A stretch of 64,000 bases of DNA from DASXHY01 sp035552155 (GTDB lineage Bacteria > Verrucomicrobiota > Verrucomicrobiia > Limisphaerales > DASXHY01), in contig DASZLX010000050.1 in assembly GCA_035552155.1 (NCBI GenBank), positions 124,001-188,000 on the forward strand, in the 5' to 3' direction. The notes beneath the pieces were generated by a model. The model saw only the letters and a program-made list of their open reading frames with translations. It had not been told where the DNA came from and made no database searches. Made by a program: the position numbers and the translations under genes. Each line of letters starts with the position of its first letter. The first letter of the stretch is position 1. Positions 33,008 through 42,132 of this stretch are shown here, in pieces.

Positions 33008-35056
33008 TTAAAGATTTTTAACCGTCACCTGATCAAAAACCGTCGCGACCGAACGCGCATCTCCGGAGGATACCGCCAGGCCAATCAAATAGTTCTGGTC
33101 GGGCACCGTGATTTGATTGGTGCCCAGCCATGTCCAGTGCGTCCCATTCGTCGAGTAAGCGCCGCAGACGCTGTTCGTCCTCTTGGTCAGCCGAAGGTAA
33201 ACGGGCGGTGGAGCGATGGGCACGTCGGTAAATTGACACGAGTTTGAACTGTTGTCCCGATGGACCCAAAAAATTCTCGTTTGTGACAGCCCGATGAAGG
33301 CAAATGAAGCGTCCGCTTTGATGGATTCACGAACCATAATGCCCTGGCGGCTCGCGATCTCGCGACCGGCGGATTTCAGGCGGGAAATGAAATCCATCGA
33401 CCCCGAGGCAGACCGCTGGACAAAAAAAAAGTTGTCCGACATTTTATCGATGTTTTGCCCGGCGCCGTGGACGACAAAATCGCCGTTCTCCGCCGCCGCC
33501 CAGGTTGCGCCGGGAATATTTCCGATCCGTCTGGCCGCCCACGGCGCAGGCAATCTCGCAATATTATCCGAAAGCGGCGCGCTCGCGCGGTCGGCCACAC
33601 CCGATGTCGCGCCGGAGAATGTCATGATCGCGTCATTCGTTTCAGCACGGTCCGATAACGGGAGTTCTTTCGCTACTTCTTTGGACGTTGGTTCTTGCAC
33701 CGGTCGCAAATTGGACAATTCAACATTGGTCCCGTGCCGCTGAACTGTGGCGATACCTGCGGTTTTTTCCGACCCTCGCCGGAGAAGGGCGATTATGCCG
33801 GCAATTCCAATCAGGAACAGGATGCCAAAAATAAAAAAGGGCCATTTTTTCACCGGTCTGTTTTGCTGGTCGGCCTCGAGCCGCTGCCGTTGCTGCTCGA
33901 TTTCGTCCTCCGTTCTGACATGCGGGCCGCTTGCCGGTTTTGCCGGCGTTTCCACCGGCGGACGCAGGCGGGGTCCGCGGCCTTTTTGCTCGACTGACAA
34001 CGTCACCACTTCGCTGTTGGTTTCTCCCTGAGAATTGCTCGCGCGCACCGCGTAGCGCGTCACGCCCAGCGGCGGGTTTTGCACGACCAGTTCCTCGCCC
34101 GCAGCCTCGGCAACGGGCTGGCGATTGCCCGCGCGGTCCACCGTGAACCATTGATACGCCGGAGTCGGCACGCCCTCGGCCTTGACGCGGAACCTCACCG
34201 TCTCACCCGCCACGCCGCTGATATTTTGCGGCGGCAAAACAAACCGCGGGGGCTGCCGGCCCGAGCGCGCAAAAATCGCCTCTTCATTGGTTACCCGCGA
34301 AGCGCGCATCTCGGAAAGCGCCCGGCAATCCGGCCCCGCAAAACGGTTTGCCGCCGGATTGTCCGAATGCAGGCAGCGCCAGCGAAAATCGGCCGGGTTG
34401 TCCTGCTCCTGCATTGAAGTCGTGAAGGTATATTGCCACGCGCTCGCCCGAAAGTCGCGGCGCTGGTCCCGCAAATCCAGCAACTCCAGGCTTTCTGCAA
34501 ACAGTGCCAGCACTAATTCATCCGTCATCCCATCCGCGCGGAAAACGCTGCCCGCGCGCGCTTCGAGCAAACCATAGCCATTGATCGCATCGCCAGTCGC
34601 TTGTTGCCAGTGGCTGGCCGGCACACGCGCGCCGTCGGCGAGAGCCGCCAGCGACGACCAGTCCTCAAGGTTGAACAATTCCGGTTCCTTACCCCATGAT
34701 CCCGCCCAGCCGGACCATTCACGCAAAATAATCGGCGGTGACGCAAACTGCCTCACTTCCTCCGGCGCAAACACCAGGTGATGCGCCACGAAATTCGTGC
34801 GCCCTGTGAAATCCAGCCCCGCATCCTGAATGCGCGTCAAAACGTGATAACGCGAACCGCGAATATCCAGCAGGCGGCAGCAATGGATGGGCCGCTCCTG
34901 CCCGCCGCTCAGGGAAAGATGCTGGTAATAACTCAGTTTCTCCAACTGGAGCATCAGCGCCTCGCGCATCACCGCGCTGCGCGCCACCGTGCAATGCCCC
35001 GATCGCCCCGCCACCACCCCACGCGGCGCGCTCGTGTAGATGAGTTGCTGTGGCAT
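33008..35056 (-). CDS. GAP1-N2 protein with Ig domain, membrane helix and concanavalin-like ectodomain
   Basis: A 682-residue protein. Residues 1-260 start MPQQLIYTSAPRGVVAGRSG and continue HCTVARS, which I recognise as the GTPase-associated protein 1 N-terminal domain type 2. Residues about 270-356 form an Ig-like domain (GETVRFRVKAEGVPTPAYQW, YAVRASNSQGETNS). A charged linker leads to a membrane helix (404-425, WPFFIFGILFLIGIAGIIAL). The part beyond the membrane (about 500-682) resembles the DUF1349/LamG-like jelly roll (GIMVRESIKADASFAFI, YLRLTKRTNSVCGAYSTNG, VFDQVTV). The start ATG 35056 is fixed by the family N-terminus. It lies 17 bp after the GTPase gene. Confidence 0.82.
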   Translation of the reverse strand: MPQQLIYTSAPRGVVAGRSGHCTVARSAVMREALMLQLEKLSYYQHLSLSGGQERPIHCCRLLDIRGSRYHVLTRIQDAGLDFTGRTNFVAHHLVFAPEEVRQFASPPIILREWSGWAGSWGKEPELFNLEDWSSLAALADGARVPASHWQQATGDAINGYGLLEARAGSVFRADGMTDELVLALFAESLELLDLRDQRRDFRASAWQYTFTTSMQEQDNPADFRWRCLHSDNPAANRFAGPDCRALSEMRASRVTNEEAIFARSGRQPPRFVLPPQNISGVAGETVRFRVKAEGVPTPAYQWFTVDRAGNRQPVAEAAGEELVVQNPPLGVTRYAVRASNSQGETNSEVVTLSVEQKGRGPRLRPPVETPAKPASGPHVRTEDEIEQQRQRLEADQQNRPVKKWPFFIFGILFLIGIAGIIALLRRGSEKTAGIATVQRHGTNVELSNLRPVQEPTSKEVAKELPLSDRAETNDAIMTFSGATSGVADRASAPLSDNIARLPAPWAARRIGNIPGATWAAAENGDFVVHGAGQNIDKMSDNFFFVQRSASGSMDFISRLKSAGREIASRQGIMVRESIKADASFAFIGLSQTRIFWVHRDNSSNSCQFTDVPIAPPPVYLRLTKRTNSVCGAYSTNGTHWTWLGTNQITVPDQNYLIGLAVSSGDARSVATVFDQVTVKNL

Positions 35057-35073
35057 ACGGATCGTCGCGTAAT

Positions 35074-36447
35074 CTAAATGACCTGCGCCGCCGTGGCTGC
35101 CAGGCTCGCAATCAAACCCGGCCGCACTTGCGAAAGTATCCACAGCAACGGCACTTCTACTTGCGTGGGCCGCAATTTCGCCGGGTCGGGAACATATTCG
35201 CCCGGCCCGATTTTCAAGGGCGTATGGCCGAAGGAACTGGCGAAGAAAAACATCACGTTCGTGCTCAACGCCTCCGCGTTCGCGACGACCGCCGGGCACA
35301 ATTTATGTAGCAATTCCCGCACTGCGCGCGAATTTTCCTCGACCGCGGCCAAGTCCAGCCTCCCTTCACGCAACGGCTCGCGCATCGATTTGCCGTTCAG
35401 CAATTGCAGCCACACATCGCTCTTGCCCACCACGAAGGCGACCGGAGTTTCAATGGGTTCGCCCGGGCGCAAATTGCGGATCATCTGGATGCGCGCCCGC
35501 ATTTCCGCCAGGATAATATCCTGCTGGTCCACCACCGGCTTTTCCATCTGCGGATCTTTTGTCTCGCGAATCGCGCGCCGGAATTCGGGACTGTTGAACG
35601 GGTCGAACAAATAGATAATCCCCGCCGCGCTCGCCACGTGCTGCGCCCCCGGCTGTTCGACAATATTAACGCCCGGCTGAAAGTGCTCGCCCGCATTGTC
35701 GTAAAAAATCAGCGCGCATGGCTCGCCGCTTCTGCCTTCGGGCGTCAGCGTGTAAACGAATGGATGCGGCAGCGCGACCATCCGGCCTTGGCGCGGCAAC
35801 CGTTCGTACATCGCGCCTTCGAAAACCGTTTTTGCCAGCTTCGCCTGCGCCGGCGTCTGCGCGCCGAATAACGCCTTGCGCATGTCGTTCACCGGCGCGT
35901 TGCCGGTCGGGTCACTGTCCTGGAAAACCACCCCGAACTCGCGGTACAACGTCACCGGAAACACTTTTGTCAGCACGCTCAGGAAATAAGACTTCCCTGC
36001 GCTCTGGTCGCCGACCAGGGAAATGATATGGTGCGGCATCGCCAGAAAACCCGGCGGAAGTTTTCGCCGGCAATGGGGACAGGCGATTTCTGAAGTGGGA
36101 CTTCCCATTGCATCGAGGGCCTGGGCTGCGTTATTGAAGCGCGTCGCGAGAAAACGTTGCTGCGCGTCCTCGCCCAACACCGGGTCGCCGCGCAGCGAAT
36201 CATGCACGGCGATGTGCATGACATCGCCGGCATCGAACCGCAACCAGCAGACCGGGCAGGTAAATTCACCTTCGAGGTTGGGAGGCGCGGCGGCAGCGGA
36301 ACCGGGCTGAGTCGCGGCCGGCGCGGATTCCGGTCGCGGCACAGTAAATCTTACGTGGCAATAAGGGCAGTCACCCCCGCGACCAGCGTCCTCCTCATCC
36401 GCCTTCAACTTCTCACCGCAAGATGGACAGAAAAATCGAAATTCCAT
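35074..36447 (-). CDS. Zinc-ribbon TRAFAC-type GTPase (DO-GTPase2-like)
   Basis: First gene of the six-gene operon, 457 residues. Three zinc-binding units precede the GTPase core: CPSC...CPYC (7-30), CPVC with a histidine pair (64-82) and CPHC (123-126). The core shows P-loop GDQSAGKS (146-153), G3 motif YDNAGE (DxxG at 250-253) and a G4-like VVGKSD (339-344). LFDPFNSPEF after G3 is typical of the double-GTPase type 2 family linked with GAP1 proteins. A possible promoter, TTGCCA-N17-CATCAT, lies on the minus strand at 36479-36507. GTP-dependent switching of the downstream complex is inferred. Confidence 0.85.
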   Translation of the reverse strand: MEFRFFCPSCGEKLKADEEDAGRGGDCPYCHVRFTVPRPESAPAATQPGSAAAAPPNLEGEFTCPVCWLRFDAGDVMHIAVHDSLRGDPVLGEDAQQRFLATRFNNAAQALDAMGSPTSEIACPHCRRKLPPGFLAMPHHIISLVGDQSAGKSYFLSVLTKVFPVTLYREFGVVFQDSDPTGNAPVNDMRKALFGAQTPAQAKLAKTVFEGAMYERLPRQGRMVALPHPFVYTLTPEGRSGEPCALIFYDNAGEHFQPGVNIVEQPGAQHVASAAGIIYLFDPFNSPEFRRAIRETKDPQMEKPVVDQQDIILAEMRARIQMIRNLRPGEPIETPVAFVVGKSDVWLQLLNGKSMREPLREGRLDLAAVEENSRAVRELLHKLCPAVVANAEALSTNVMFFFASSFGHTPLKIGPGEYVPDPAKLRPTQVEVPLLWILSQVRPGLIASLAATAAQVI

Positions 36448-36596
36448 AACCGCGTCTCAGCGGGCGTTCCGCTTGCTAATGATGCGTCAAACCTGCCAGC
36501 TTGGCAAAGGCAAACAGGTTGGAACTCCATCCTCGGCCCGGCAGAGTGTTGAAATGGTTTAATGACGATGGGCTCTAATCACCCGCCCGCCATTCG

Positions 36597-37835
36597 TCAT
36601 TTCGCGACCGCTTTATAAACCAGGTTGACCACCCGCCGATAATTTTCCTCACTGAAATGGTTTACGATCCGCTTCGCCGCCTTCGGACCTTTTTCCCGCA
36701 GCACCTCGCGGTTACGATCCACGTGCACGAGAATTTTCGAAATCTCCTCAATCAACGCGCCCGGGCTGGACACGGGCACTTTGTAACCGCATTCCTCGCT
36801 GACAAGTTGTCCCGGCCCGCCACAGTCCGCGACAATTGGCACGCATCCCGCCAGCATGGCTTCGGCCAGGGTGACGCCCGCGCTGTCCCGCAAGCTCGGC
36901 AGCAGATAAATGTGCGCCGCTTTCAACTCGCGCGCATAATCCTCGCCTCGCAACGAGTCGGTTACCAAAACATCCTCCTGCAAGCCCAGCCGCGCCGCGA
37001 GCTGTTGGATGCGATTGAACTCCGGTCCTTTGCCACCATAGCGATAATGAAACCGAACTCCCTCGCGCTTGGCTCGCGCCAGCGCTTGCAGCGCCAGCGC
37101 CACACCCTTGCGACCATCCAGACTTCCTCCCGCAAACAATCGCAATGGTCCATCGAATGATTTTTCCGGCACCTGTCGGGCACTCATGACGGTAGTGTCG
37201 GAATGAGAATATGACAGCAGTCGTGACACCCCGGCGCGGGTGCCGCGCAATTGAACCATCAAAGGTTCCGTTTCCGCGTTCGCCGCGAACACGTGCGCGG
37301 CGTTGCGAATGCAAGCCCGCACCTCCGGCGATAGAGACGATTTCAGGTTGGAAAATTTCCGCGCCAATTCAAAGGCATCCGCGACGGGGCTGAGCACTGG
37401 AAAAAATCGGAAAGGCAACGATTCATTTCCACCCACGGGGCCGAAGACGAGTGGAACTCTCAGTTGCCAAAGCCGGCATGGCACCCGCCAGCTCGTCAGC
37501 GTCAGATGGTGCGTCAAATCAAACCGCACTTTTTCGTGCAACTCCCTCGCGAGCGGTAAAATCTGTTTCGTGAAATCCACATATTCCCGCCATCCCTGCA
37601 AATGCGCCGCCAATTGGTTCGAGTGCCACGGTTTGAACCCGCCCGCATAGACAAAATGAACGTTGCTTCCGACCAGCCCCGCCGCCCGCGCCGTATCGAG
37701 ATCGGGCTGGTTTCGCGGACTGGTCAGCACCCACAATTCGTGGTCCCGCGCCAGGCATTGGACCGCCGCCCAGCCCAGATGACTTTCCGAGCCCCATCGC
37801 GGGTTGCACGCCAAGGCAGAAACCAGAATTTTCAT
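36597..37835 (-). CDS. Glycosyltransferase family 4-like
   Basis: GT-B fold glycosyltransferase, 412 residues. The N-terminal MKILVSALACNPRWGSESHL and the C-terminal nucleotide-sugar site (LLPSLRDSAGVTLAEAMLAG, then VPIVADCGGPGQLV with the E-x7-E pattern) support family GT4. In the middle, LRLFAGGSLDGRKGVALALQAL is the usual start of the second domain. It probably adds a sugar to a surface polysaccharide; donor and acceptor are unknown. It stands alone, 149 bp upstream of the GTPase gene on the same strand. That is too far for tight coupling, although read-through is possible. Confidence 0.9.
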   Translation of the reverse strand: MKILVSALACNPRWGSESHLGWAAVQCLARDHELWVLTSPRNQPDLDTARAAGLVGSNVHFVYAGGFKPWHSNQLAAHLQGWREYVDFTKQILPLARELHEKVRFDLTHHLTLTSWRVPCRLWQLRVPLVFGPVGGNESLPFRFFPVLSPVADAFELARKFSNLKSSLSPEVRACIRNAAHVFAANAETEPLMVQLRGTRAGVSRLLSYSHSDTTVMSARQVPEKSFDGPLRLFAGGSLDGRKGVALALQALARAKREGVRFHYRYGGKGPEFNRIQQLAARLGLQEDVLVTDSLRGEDYARELKAAHIYLLPSLRDSAGVTLAEAMLAGCVPIVADCGGPGQLVSEECGYKVPVSSPGALIEEISKILVHVDRNREVLREKGPKAAKRIVNHFSEENYRRVVNLVYKAVAK

Positions 37836-37913
37836 CGCGTCGGCGACTTGTAAGGTCCTTCCATATCAAAAAATGAGCGGTGTTTTTAGCCGCGGAGCGG
37901 CGACAGAAGGTAG

Positions 37914-37933
37914 CCCACGGCGCGAACCGTGGG
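37914..37933. repeat. Palindrome CCCACGG-CGCGAA-CCGTGGG
   Basis: Perfect 7-bp stem with a 6-base loop, preceded by GGTAG. Its form is like the other dispersed GC-rich palindromes of this window. I recall similar units in other verrucomicrobial intergenic regions, but that is memory only. Confidence 0.6.
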
Positions 37934-37989
37934 AATGAGATAATGATGAAAAGAGCCGTGGAGCGTCGAAAGAATGGGGGACAACTTTC

Positions 37990-38112
37990 CTATCTCCTCT
38001 CTGAGGCTTGCAAAATACCCGCTACCTCTTCCTTCGAGTCCGCCGGCAACTCATCGTAATACATTTTGCCGCCGTGTTTATAATGCATCCAAAAAATAAA
38101 TCTCTGCCACAT
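37990..38112 (-). CDS. Possible 40-residue small protein
   Basis: Read on the minus strand from the ATG at 38112: a short basic-aromatic start (MWQRFIFWMHYKHGGKMYYD) and an acidic helical second half (ELPADSKEEVAGILQASERR), ending TAG at 37990. Amino-acid use looks protein-like, and the D-E-L-P / S-K-E-E pattern suggests a real helix, but there is no Shine-Dalgarno site and I know no family. It may also be the tail of a decayed gene, since the frame continues about 12 codons upstream of the ATG. Confidence 0.3.
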   Translation of the reverse strand: MWQRFIFWMHYKHGGKMYYDELPADSKEEVAGILQASERR

Positions 38113-38247
38113 AACAAGATCAAAGGATAAACACTGTCCTCTCTAGCAGCTTTTTGATGAACTCGACGTGGTCAAAATGATTCATTTTTATTACAGTTTT
38201 TTCACATTGCAATGGTCTGAAACATGCTCCTTTTAGCCCGAAATCTT

Positions 38248-40041
38248 ATGAAAAAATACCTTAAATGGGTGGTCGTCTGGGCTTTTGTCGTGATGGCGTG
38301 GGTGGGCACAGTTCTGGGCGCCCCGCCGATCGCGCTGACTGTCACGCCCGCAACGGTCAGCAACACCTATCCCGGCGCGATTACCTTGGACATCACCGGG
38401 TTGACCAATACGGAGAAGGTTATCATCCAGAGATGGGTAGATTACAACAGCAACGGCCTAATCGATGCCGGCGAATGGCTGATTGATTCCTTCAAAATTT
38501 CAGACGGCGGCGCAATGGTCATCGGTGGGGTTACCAACGTCAGCGTGCCTTACGATAATAATCCCTTAACGGGCGAAATTACCACGACGTTCGGTCTTCC
38601 GCCCGCCATGGCGGTTGAGAATATGGTCGGAAAATATATTTTTCAGGTAGTGAGTCCAACCGGCCGTTTTTCGCCAGCCACGGCTTCCTTCACCATCACA
38701 AACTCAGCGTTCAACCAATCAGTGAGCGGCATCGTTTACAGCAACGGAATTCCTGCGCCGCATTCCGTGGTGGTGGCGCAGGATTTGCAGGCCGGCAATA
38801 CTGTCGGTGCCGCGGTGGCGGATGCCAGCGGACATTATTTTCTGACGCTCGCTCCGGGCACCTACGGGTTAATCGCTGCCGTGCCGAATTGTTATTTCAA
38901 TCAAAATGCCGGTCCGACCGTCACTCTCACCAACGGCATGTCTGCCACGAACGATTTGTTTACCACGAACGGCACGGTGACGATTTCGGGGAACGTTTAT
39001 GATTCGGCAAACAGCAACGCCATACCCGGGTTGCTCGTGCAGTTGCAGACTGGTCCGTTGTTCGTCGTGGCCTTCACGGACACGAACGGCAACTATTCCG
39101 CCAGCGTGACACCAAACTTTTGGAAAATAAAACCGACTAAAGAACGATTGACGCGCCGCGCATATGTAGTGCCGCAAGCGACTTTCCAGGTGGACGCGAC
39201 CGCCGGCGATGTGACCAACGCAAACGTGTCTCTCACCAAAGGCAACGCGTTGTTTTACGGCCGTATAACGGACAATTCAAACCAGCCGTTTGCGAACATC
39301 CAAATAGACTCCAGTGGGAATGATTCGAATAACAACAGCATCGCCAGCGCAAAAGGATATAGCGATGCCAACGGGTATTTCGCGGTCGCGGTCCTGGGAG
39401 ACCTTACCAATTATTGGAATTGCAGTGTGGATTCCGGCACTGGCACACCGCTGGTGAATTATGTCGTGAATTTTTTCCCCCAACTGACAAATGCACCCGG
39501 TCAGACGACTCTGGAAAATTTCGTCGCGCTGCCGGTCATCGGCCAGATCACCGGCCACGTTCAGGATAACACCGGCAACCCCGTCACCGGCGTTTCGCTG
39601 AATGCCAATAATAATAACAACTATCAGTCGCTCGACGGCACGACCGACAATTCCGGAAACTACACGCTGTTCGTGGCCGCCGGACAGTGGAATGTGCAAT
39701 TCCTGATGGGCGGCAATGATAGCGATAATCTGGATCAGCACGGCCTGGCGGACATCACCGGGCCGCACATTGTTTCTGTGCCGCCGACGAACGTTATGTT
39801 GAATCTCTCGGTCTTCCCGATTGGCACCGCATTTATGAGCACACCGCGCCGGTTTTCGAGCACGCAATTTGGTTTCAACGTCAGTGGCGCGCTGAACGTG
39901 AATTACACCGTGCAGGTTACCACGAATCTGGCGTCGAATTGGACAACTTTGGTGACGTTTCAAATGACGAATAGTTCAATCCCCGTGACCGACGTGAACG
40001 CGACCAACAGCCTCCGCTTCTACCGCGTGCTCAAAAACTGA
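38248..40041 (+). CDS. Secreted protein with carboxypeptidase-regulatory-like repeats and FYR C-terminus
   Basis: A 597-residue exported protein. A signal peptide is present (MKKYLKWVVVWAFVVMAWVG, cut after VLGA or nearby); an upstream in-frame ATG at 38224 adds eight residues. An N-terminal beta domain (about 28-160) precedes three to four CarboxypepD_reg-like beta-sandwich repeats. Each has the G-x-V-x-D/N pattern and a D-x-x-G-x-Y/F strand (ADASGHYFLTLAPGTYGLIA; TDTNGNYSAS; SDANGYFAVA; TDNSGNYTLFVAAGQWNVQF). The last about 50 residues (NYTVQVTTNLASNWTTLVTF, then SLRFYRVLKN) form a domain shared with the secreted protein at 48157. No enzyme motif is visible; it is probably an adhesin or surface structural protein. 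Confidence 0.85.
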   Translation: MKKYLKWVVVWAFVVMAWVGTVLGAPPIALTVTPATVSNTYPGAITLDITGLTNTEKVIIQRWVDYNSNGLIDAGEWLIDSFKISDGGAMVIGGVTNVSVPYDNNPLTGEITTTFGLPPAMAVENMVGKYIFQVVSPTGRFSPATASFTITNSAFNQSVSGIVYSNGIPAPHSVVVAQDLQAGNTVGAAVADASGHYFLTLAPGTYGLIAAVPNCYFNQNAGPTVTLTNGMSATNDLFTTNGTVTISGNVYDSANSNAIPGLLVQLQTGPLFVVAFTDTNGNYSASVTPNFWKIKPTKERLTRRAYVVPQATFQVDATAGDVTNANVSLTKGNALFYGRITDNSNQPFANIQIDSSGNDSNNNSIASAKGYSDANGYFAVAVLGDLTNYWNCSVDSGTGTPLVNYVVNFFPQLTNAPGQTTLENFVALPVIGQITGHVQDNTGNPVTGVSLNANNNNNYQSLDGTTDNSGNYTLFVAAGQWNVQFLMGGNDSDNLDQHGLADITGPHIVSVPPTNVMLNLSVFPIGTAFMSTPRRFSSTQFGFNVSGALNVNYTVQVTTNLASNWTTLVTFQMTNSSIPVTDVNATNSLRFYRVLKN

Positions 40042-40287
40042 AAAATCACTGAAACGGGCACCAGGAGGTCATGAGAAGGTTCGGCTAGGATATAGGCCGA
40101 AAGGAATCAAATGACTCCCTTATCGGGCATTACCTTGCCTTTTCCCCGATTTCGCCTCATTTTTGCATCTGGGAGCTTGACCTTTCGCCATTAACAGGCA
40201 AATTGCGCGGCTCGATTTTATCCGATTCGGCTTTCGCGAATTACGATTCAACGATTGATATTTTAACGGGTTAACTATTTTAGACTA

Positions 40288-42123
40288 ATGCAGCACATTC
40301 GAAATATCGCCATCATCGCGCACGTCGACCACGGCAAGACGACGCTCGTGGATTGTTTGCTCAAACAATCCGGCACCTTCCGCGCCAACCAGCACGAATC
40401 CTCCGAGGAGCGCCTCATGGATTCGATGGATCTGGAAAAGGAAAAGGGCATCACCATTCGCGCGAAAAACGCCGCGTTCAAATACAAGAATTTCCACGTC
40501 AATATCGTCGATACTCCCGGACACGCCGATTTCGGCGGCGAAGTCGAGCGTATCATGAACATGATCGACGGCGTGCTGCTGGTCGTGGATGCCGCCGACG
40601 GCCCGCAGGCGCAGACGCGCTTTGTGCTCCGCAAGGCGCTCGAAGCTGGCGCCAAGCCGATCGTGGTGATCAACAAAATCGACCGCGATAACGCGAATCC
40701 CAAGAAGGTGCTGGACCTGGTGTTCGAATTGTTCATGTCCCTGAATGCGACCGACGAGCAGCTCGATTTTCCGTTCATCTATTGTTCCGCCAAGGAAGGT
40801 TACGCCAAGACGGAGCTTGAGCATGTGACGGGCACAATGGAGCCGCTCTTCGACGCGATCATCAAGCACATCCCGCCGCCGCGCGCGAAAGCCGGCGAAG
40901 GTTTTCAAATGCTGGTCGCCAATCTTGATTACAGTGATTACCTCGGACGTATCGCTTTCGGAAAAATCTACGAAGGTAAAGTAAAACTGGGCGACCCGGC
41001 CATTTGCCGTCACGGTGACGGTCGCATCAGCAAGGGAAAAATCACCGCCATCTTCCATTTCGAAGGCATGAAGCGCATCGAAGTGCCGGAGGCATCCGCC
41101 GGCGACATCGTCGGTTTGACGGGCTTTGAAGAGGTGTTCATCGGCGAAACACTTTGCGATTCGGAAGCGCGCGCGGCGTTGCCGTATATCCCCGTGGACC
41201 CGCCGACGATCCAGATGGAATTCGCCGTGAACGACGGCCCGCTCGCCGGACAGGACGGCAAGCTGGTGACTGCGCGGCACATTTGGGACCGGCTCGTGAA
41301 GGAAATACGCACGAACGTGGCCTTGCGCATCGCGCAGACCAGCGACCCTAAAATATTCGCCGTGAGCGGGCGCGGTGAAATGCAAATCGCCATTCTCGTC
41401 GAGCAAATGCGGCGCGAAGGTTATGAAGTGCTGGTGTCGCGGCCCGAAGTGCTTTGGAAAAAAGACGCCGCCGGGAATCCGCTCGAGCCGATTGAAAAAT
41501 TGTTCGTGGAAATCCCCCAGGAAAACATGGGCACCATCATGGAAAACCTGGCGTTTCGCAAAGCCGAAATCACGAACATGAACCACCACGGAAACCAGGT
41601 CACGATCGAGGCATTGGTTCCCATGCGCGGTTTGATTGGCTTCGAGACCGACCTCGTGAACACGACCCGCGGCATGGGTGTGATGAGCCATTTGTTTCAT
41701 GAATACGGCTCCGACCGCGGTGAAATTGCCGCGCGCAAAAACGGCTCGCTGGTGAGCATGGATAACGGTGAAGCCACCTCCTACGCGCTCAACATGGTGC
41801 AGGAACGCGGACGCCTCATGGTGGTCCCGGGCGATGCGATTTACGTTGGCATGATTGTCGGCGAAAATTCCCGCGAGAACGACATCCCGGTGAACCCGGT
41901 GAAGGAAAAACGCCTGACCAACATGCGTTCACAGGGTGATGGCAAGGGCATTCAATTGAGCGCCCCGCTCAAGCTCAGCCTCGAGCGCGCGCTGGAGTAT
42001 ATCGACGTGGACGAATACGTGGAAGCGACGCCGAAGAATTTGCGGCTGCGGAAAAAAATCCTCGATGAAAATCAGCGCAAGCGTTCTGAAAAATCGCGCG
42101 TGCTGAAATACGTGCAGGAATAA
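40288..42123 (+). CDS. typA: Ribosome-associated GTPase TypA/BipA
   Basis: Translational GTPase that helps large-subunit assembly and stress growth, 611 residues. P-loop AHVDHGKTTL (residues 11-20), switch I region EKEKGITI, G3 DTPGHADFG, G4 NKID and G5 CSAKEG are all present, then domain II, the EF-G-like domains and the BipA-specific C-terminus (GMVIGENSRENDIPVNPVKE, LTNMRSQGDG). It is an isolated gene with a 246-bp upstream region and a palindrome-rich region after the stop. Confidence 0.97.
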   Translation: MQHIRNIAIIAHVDHGKTTLVDCLLKQSGTFRANQHESSEERLMDSMDLEKEKGITIRAKNAAFKYKNFHVNIVDTPGHADFGGEVERIMNMIDGVLLVVDAADGPQAQTRFVLRKALEAGAKPIVVINKIDRDNANPKKVLDLVFELFMSLNATDEQLDFPFIYCSAKEGYAKTELEHVTGTMEPLFDAIIKHIPPPRAKAGEGFQMLVANLDYSDYLGRIAFGKIYEGKVKLGDPAICRHGDGRISKGKITAIFHFEGMKRIEVPEASAGDIVGLTGFEEVFIGETLCDSEARAALPYIPVDPPTIQMEFAVNDGPLAGQDGKLVTARHIWDRLVKEIRTNVALRIAQTSDPKIFAVSGRGEMQIAILVEQMRREGYEVLVSRPEVLWKKDAAGNPLEPIEKLFVEIPQENMGTIMENLAFRKAEITNMNHHGNQVTIEALVPMRGLIGFETDLVNTTRGMGVMSHLFHEYGSDRGEIAARKNGSLVSMDNGEATSYALNMVQERGRLMVVPGDAIYVGMIVGENSRENDIPVNPVKEKRLTNMRSQGDGKGIQLSAPLKLSLERALEYIDVDEYVEATPKNLRLRKKILDENQRKRSEKSRVLKYVQE

Positions 42124-42132
42124 TCGCGGAGC

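Larger units (their letters stand above)
37836..38247. other. Intergenic region between divergent glycosyltransferase and secreted-protein genes
   Basis: About 410 bp. It holds a palindrome (37914-37933), a GCCGCGGAGCGGCG-type GC-rich string near 37900 and one short possible reading frame (37990-38112, minus). From 38100 on it becomes AT-rich (TTTTTATTACAGTTTTTTCAC), which may include the promoter of the downstream secreted-protein gene; no clear -35/-10 pair was found. Confidence 0.6.

Noticed and set aside
26959..36447. Classical Zorya or Tol-Pal system
   Set aside because: There is no ZorC/ZorD/ZorE helicase or nuclease gene, no OmpA-type domain and no TolA/TolB/Pal; the GTPase and GAP1 genes are not part of those systems.
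40285..41700. Long open frame antisense to typA
   Set aside because: A consequence of the codon bias of typA; His-rich shadow composition and no family motif.
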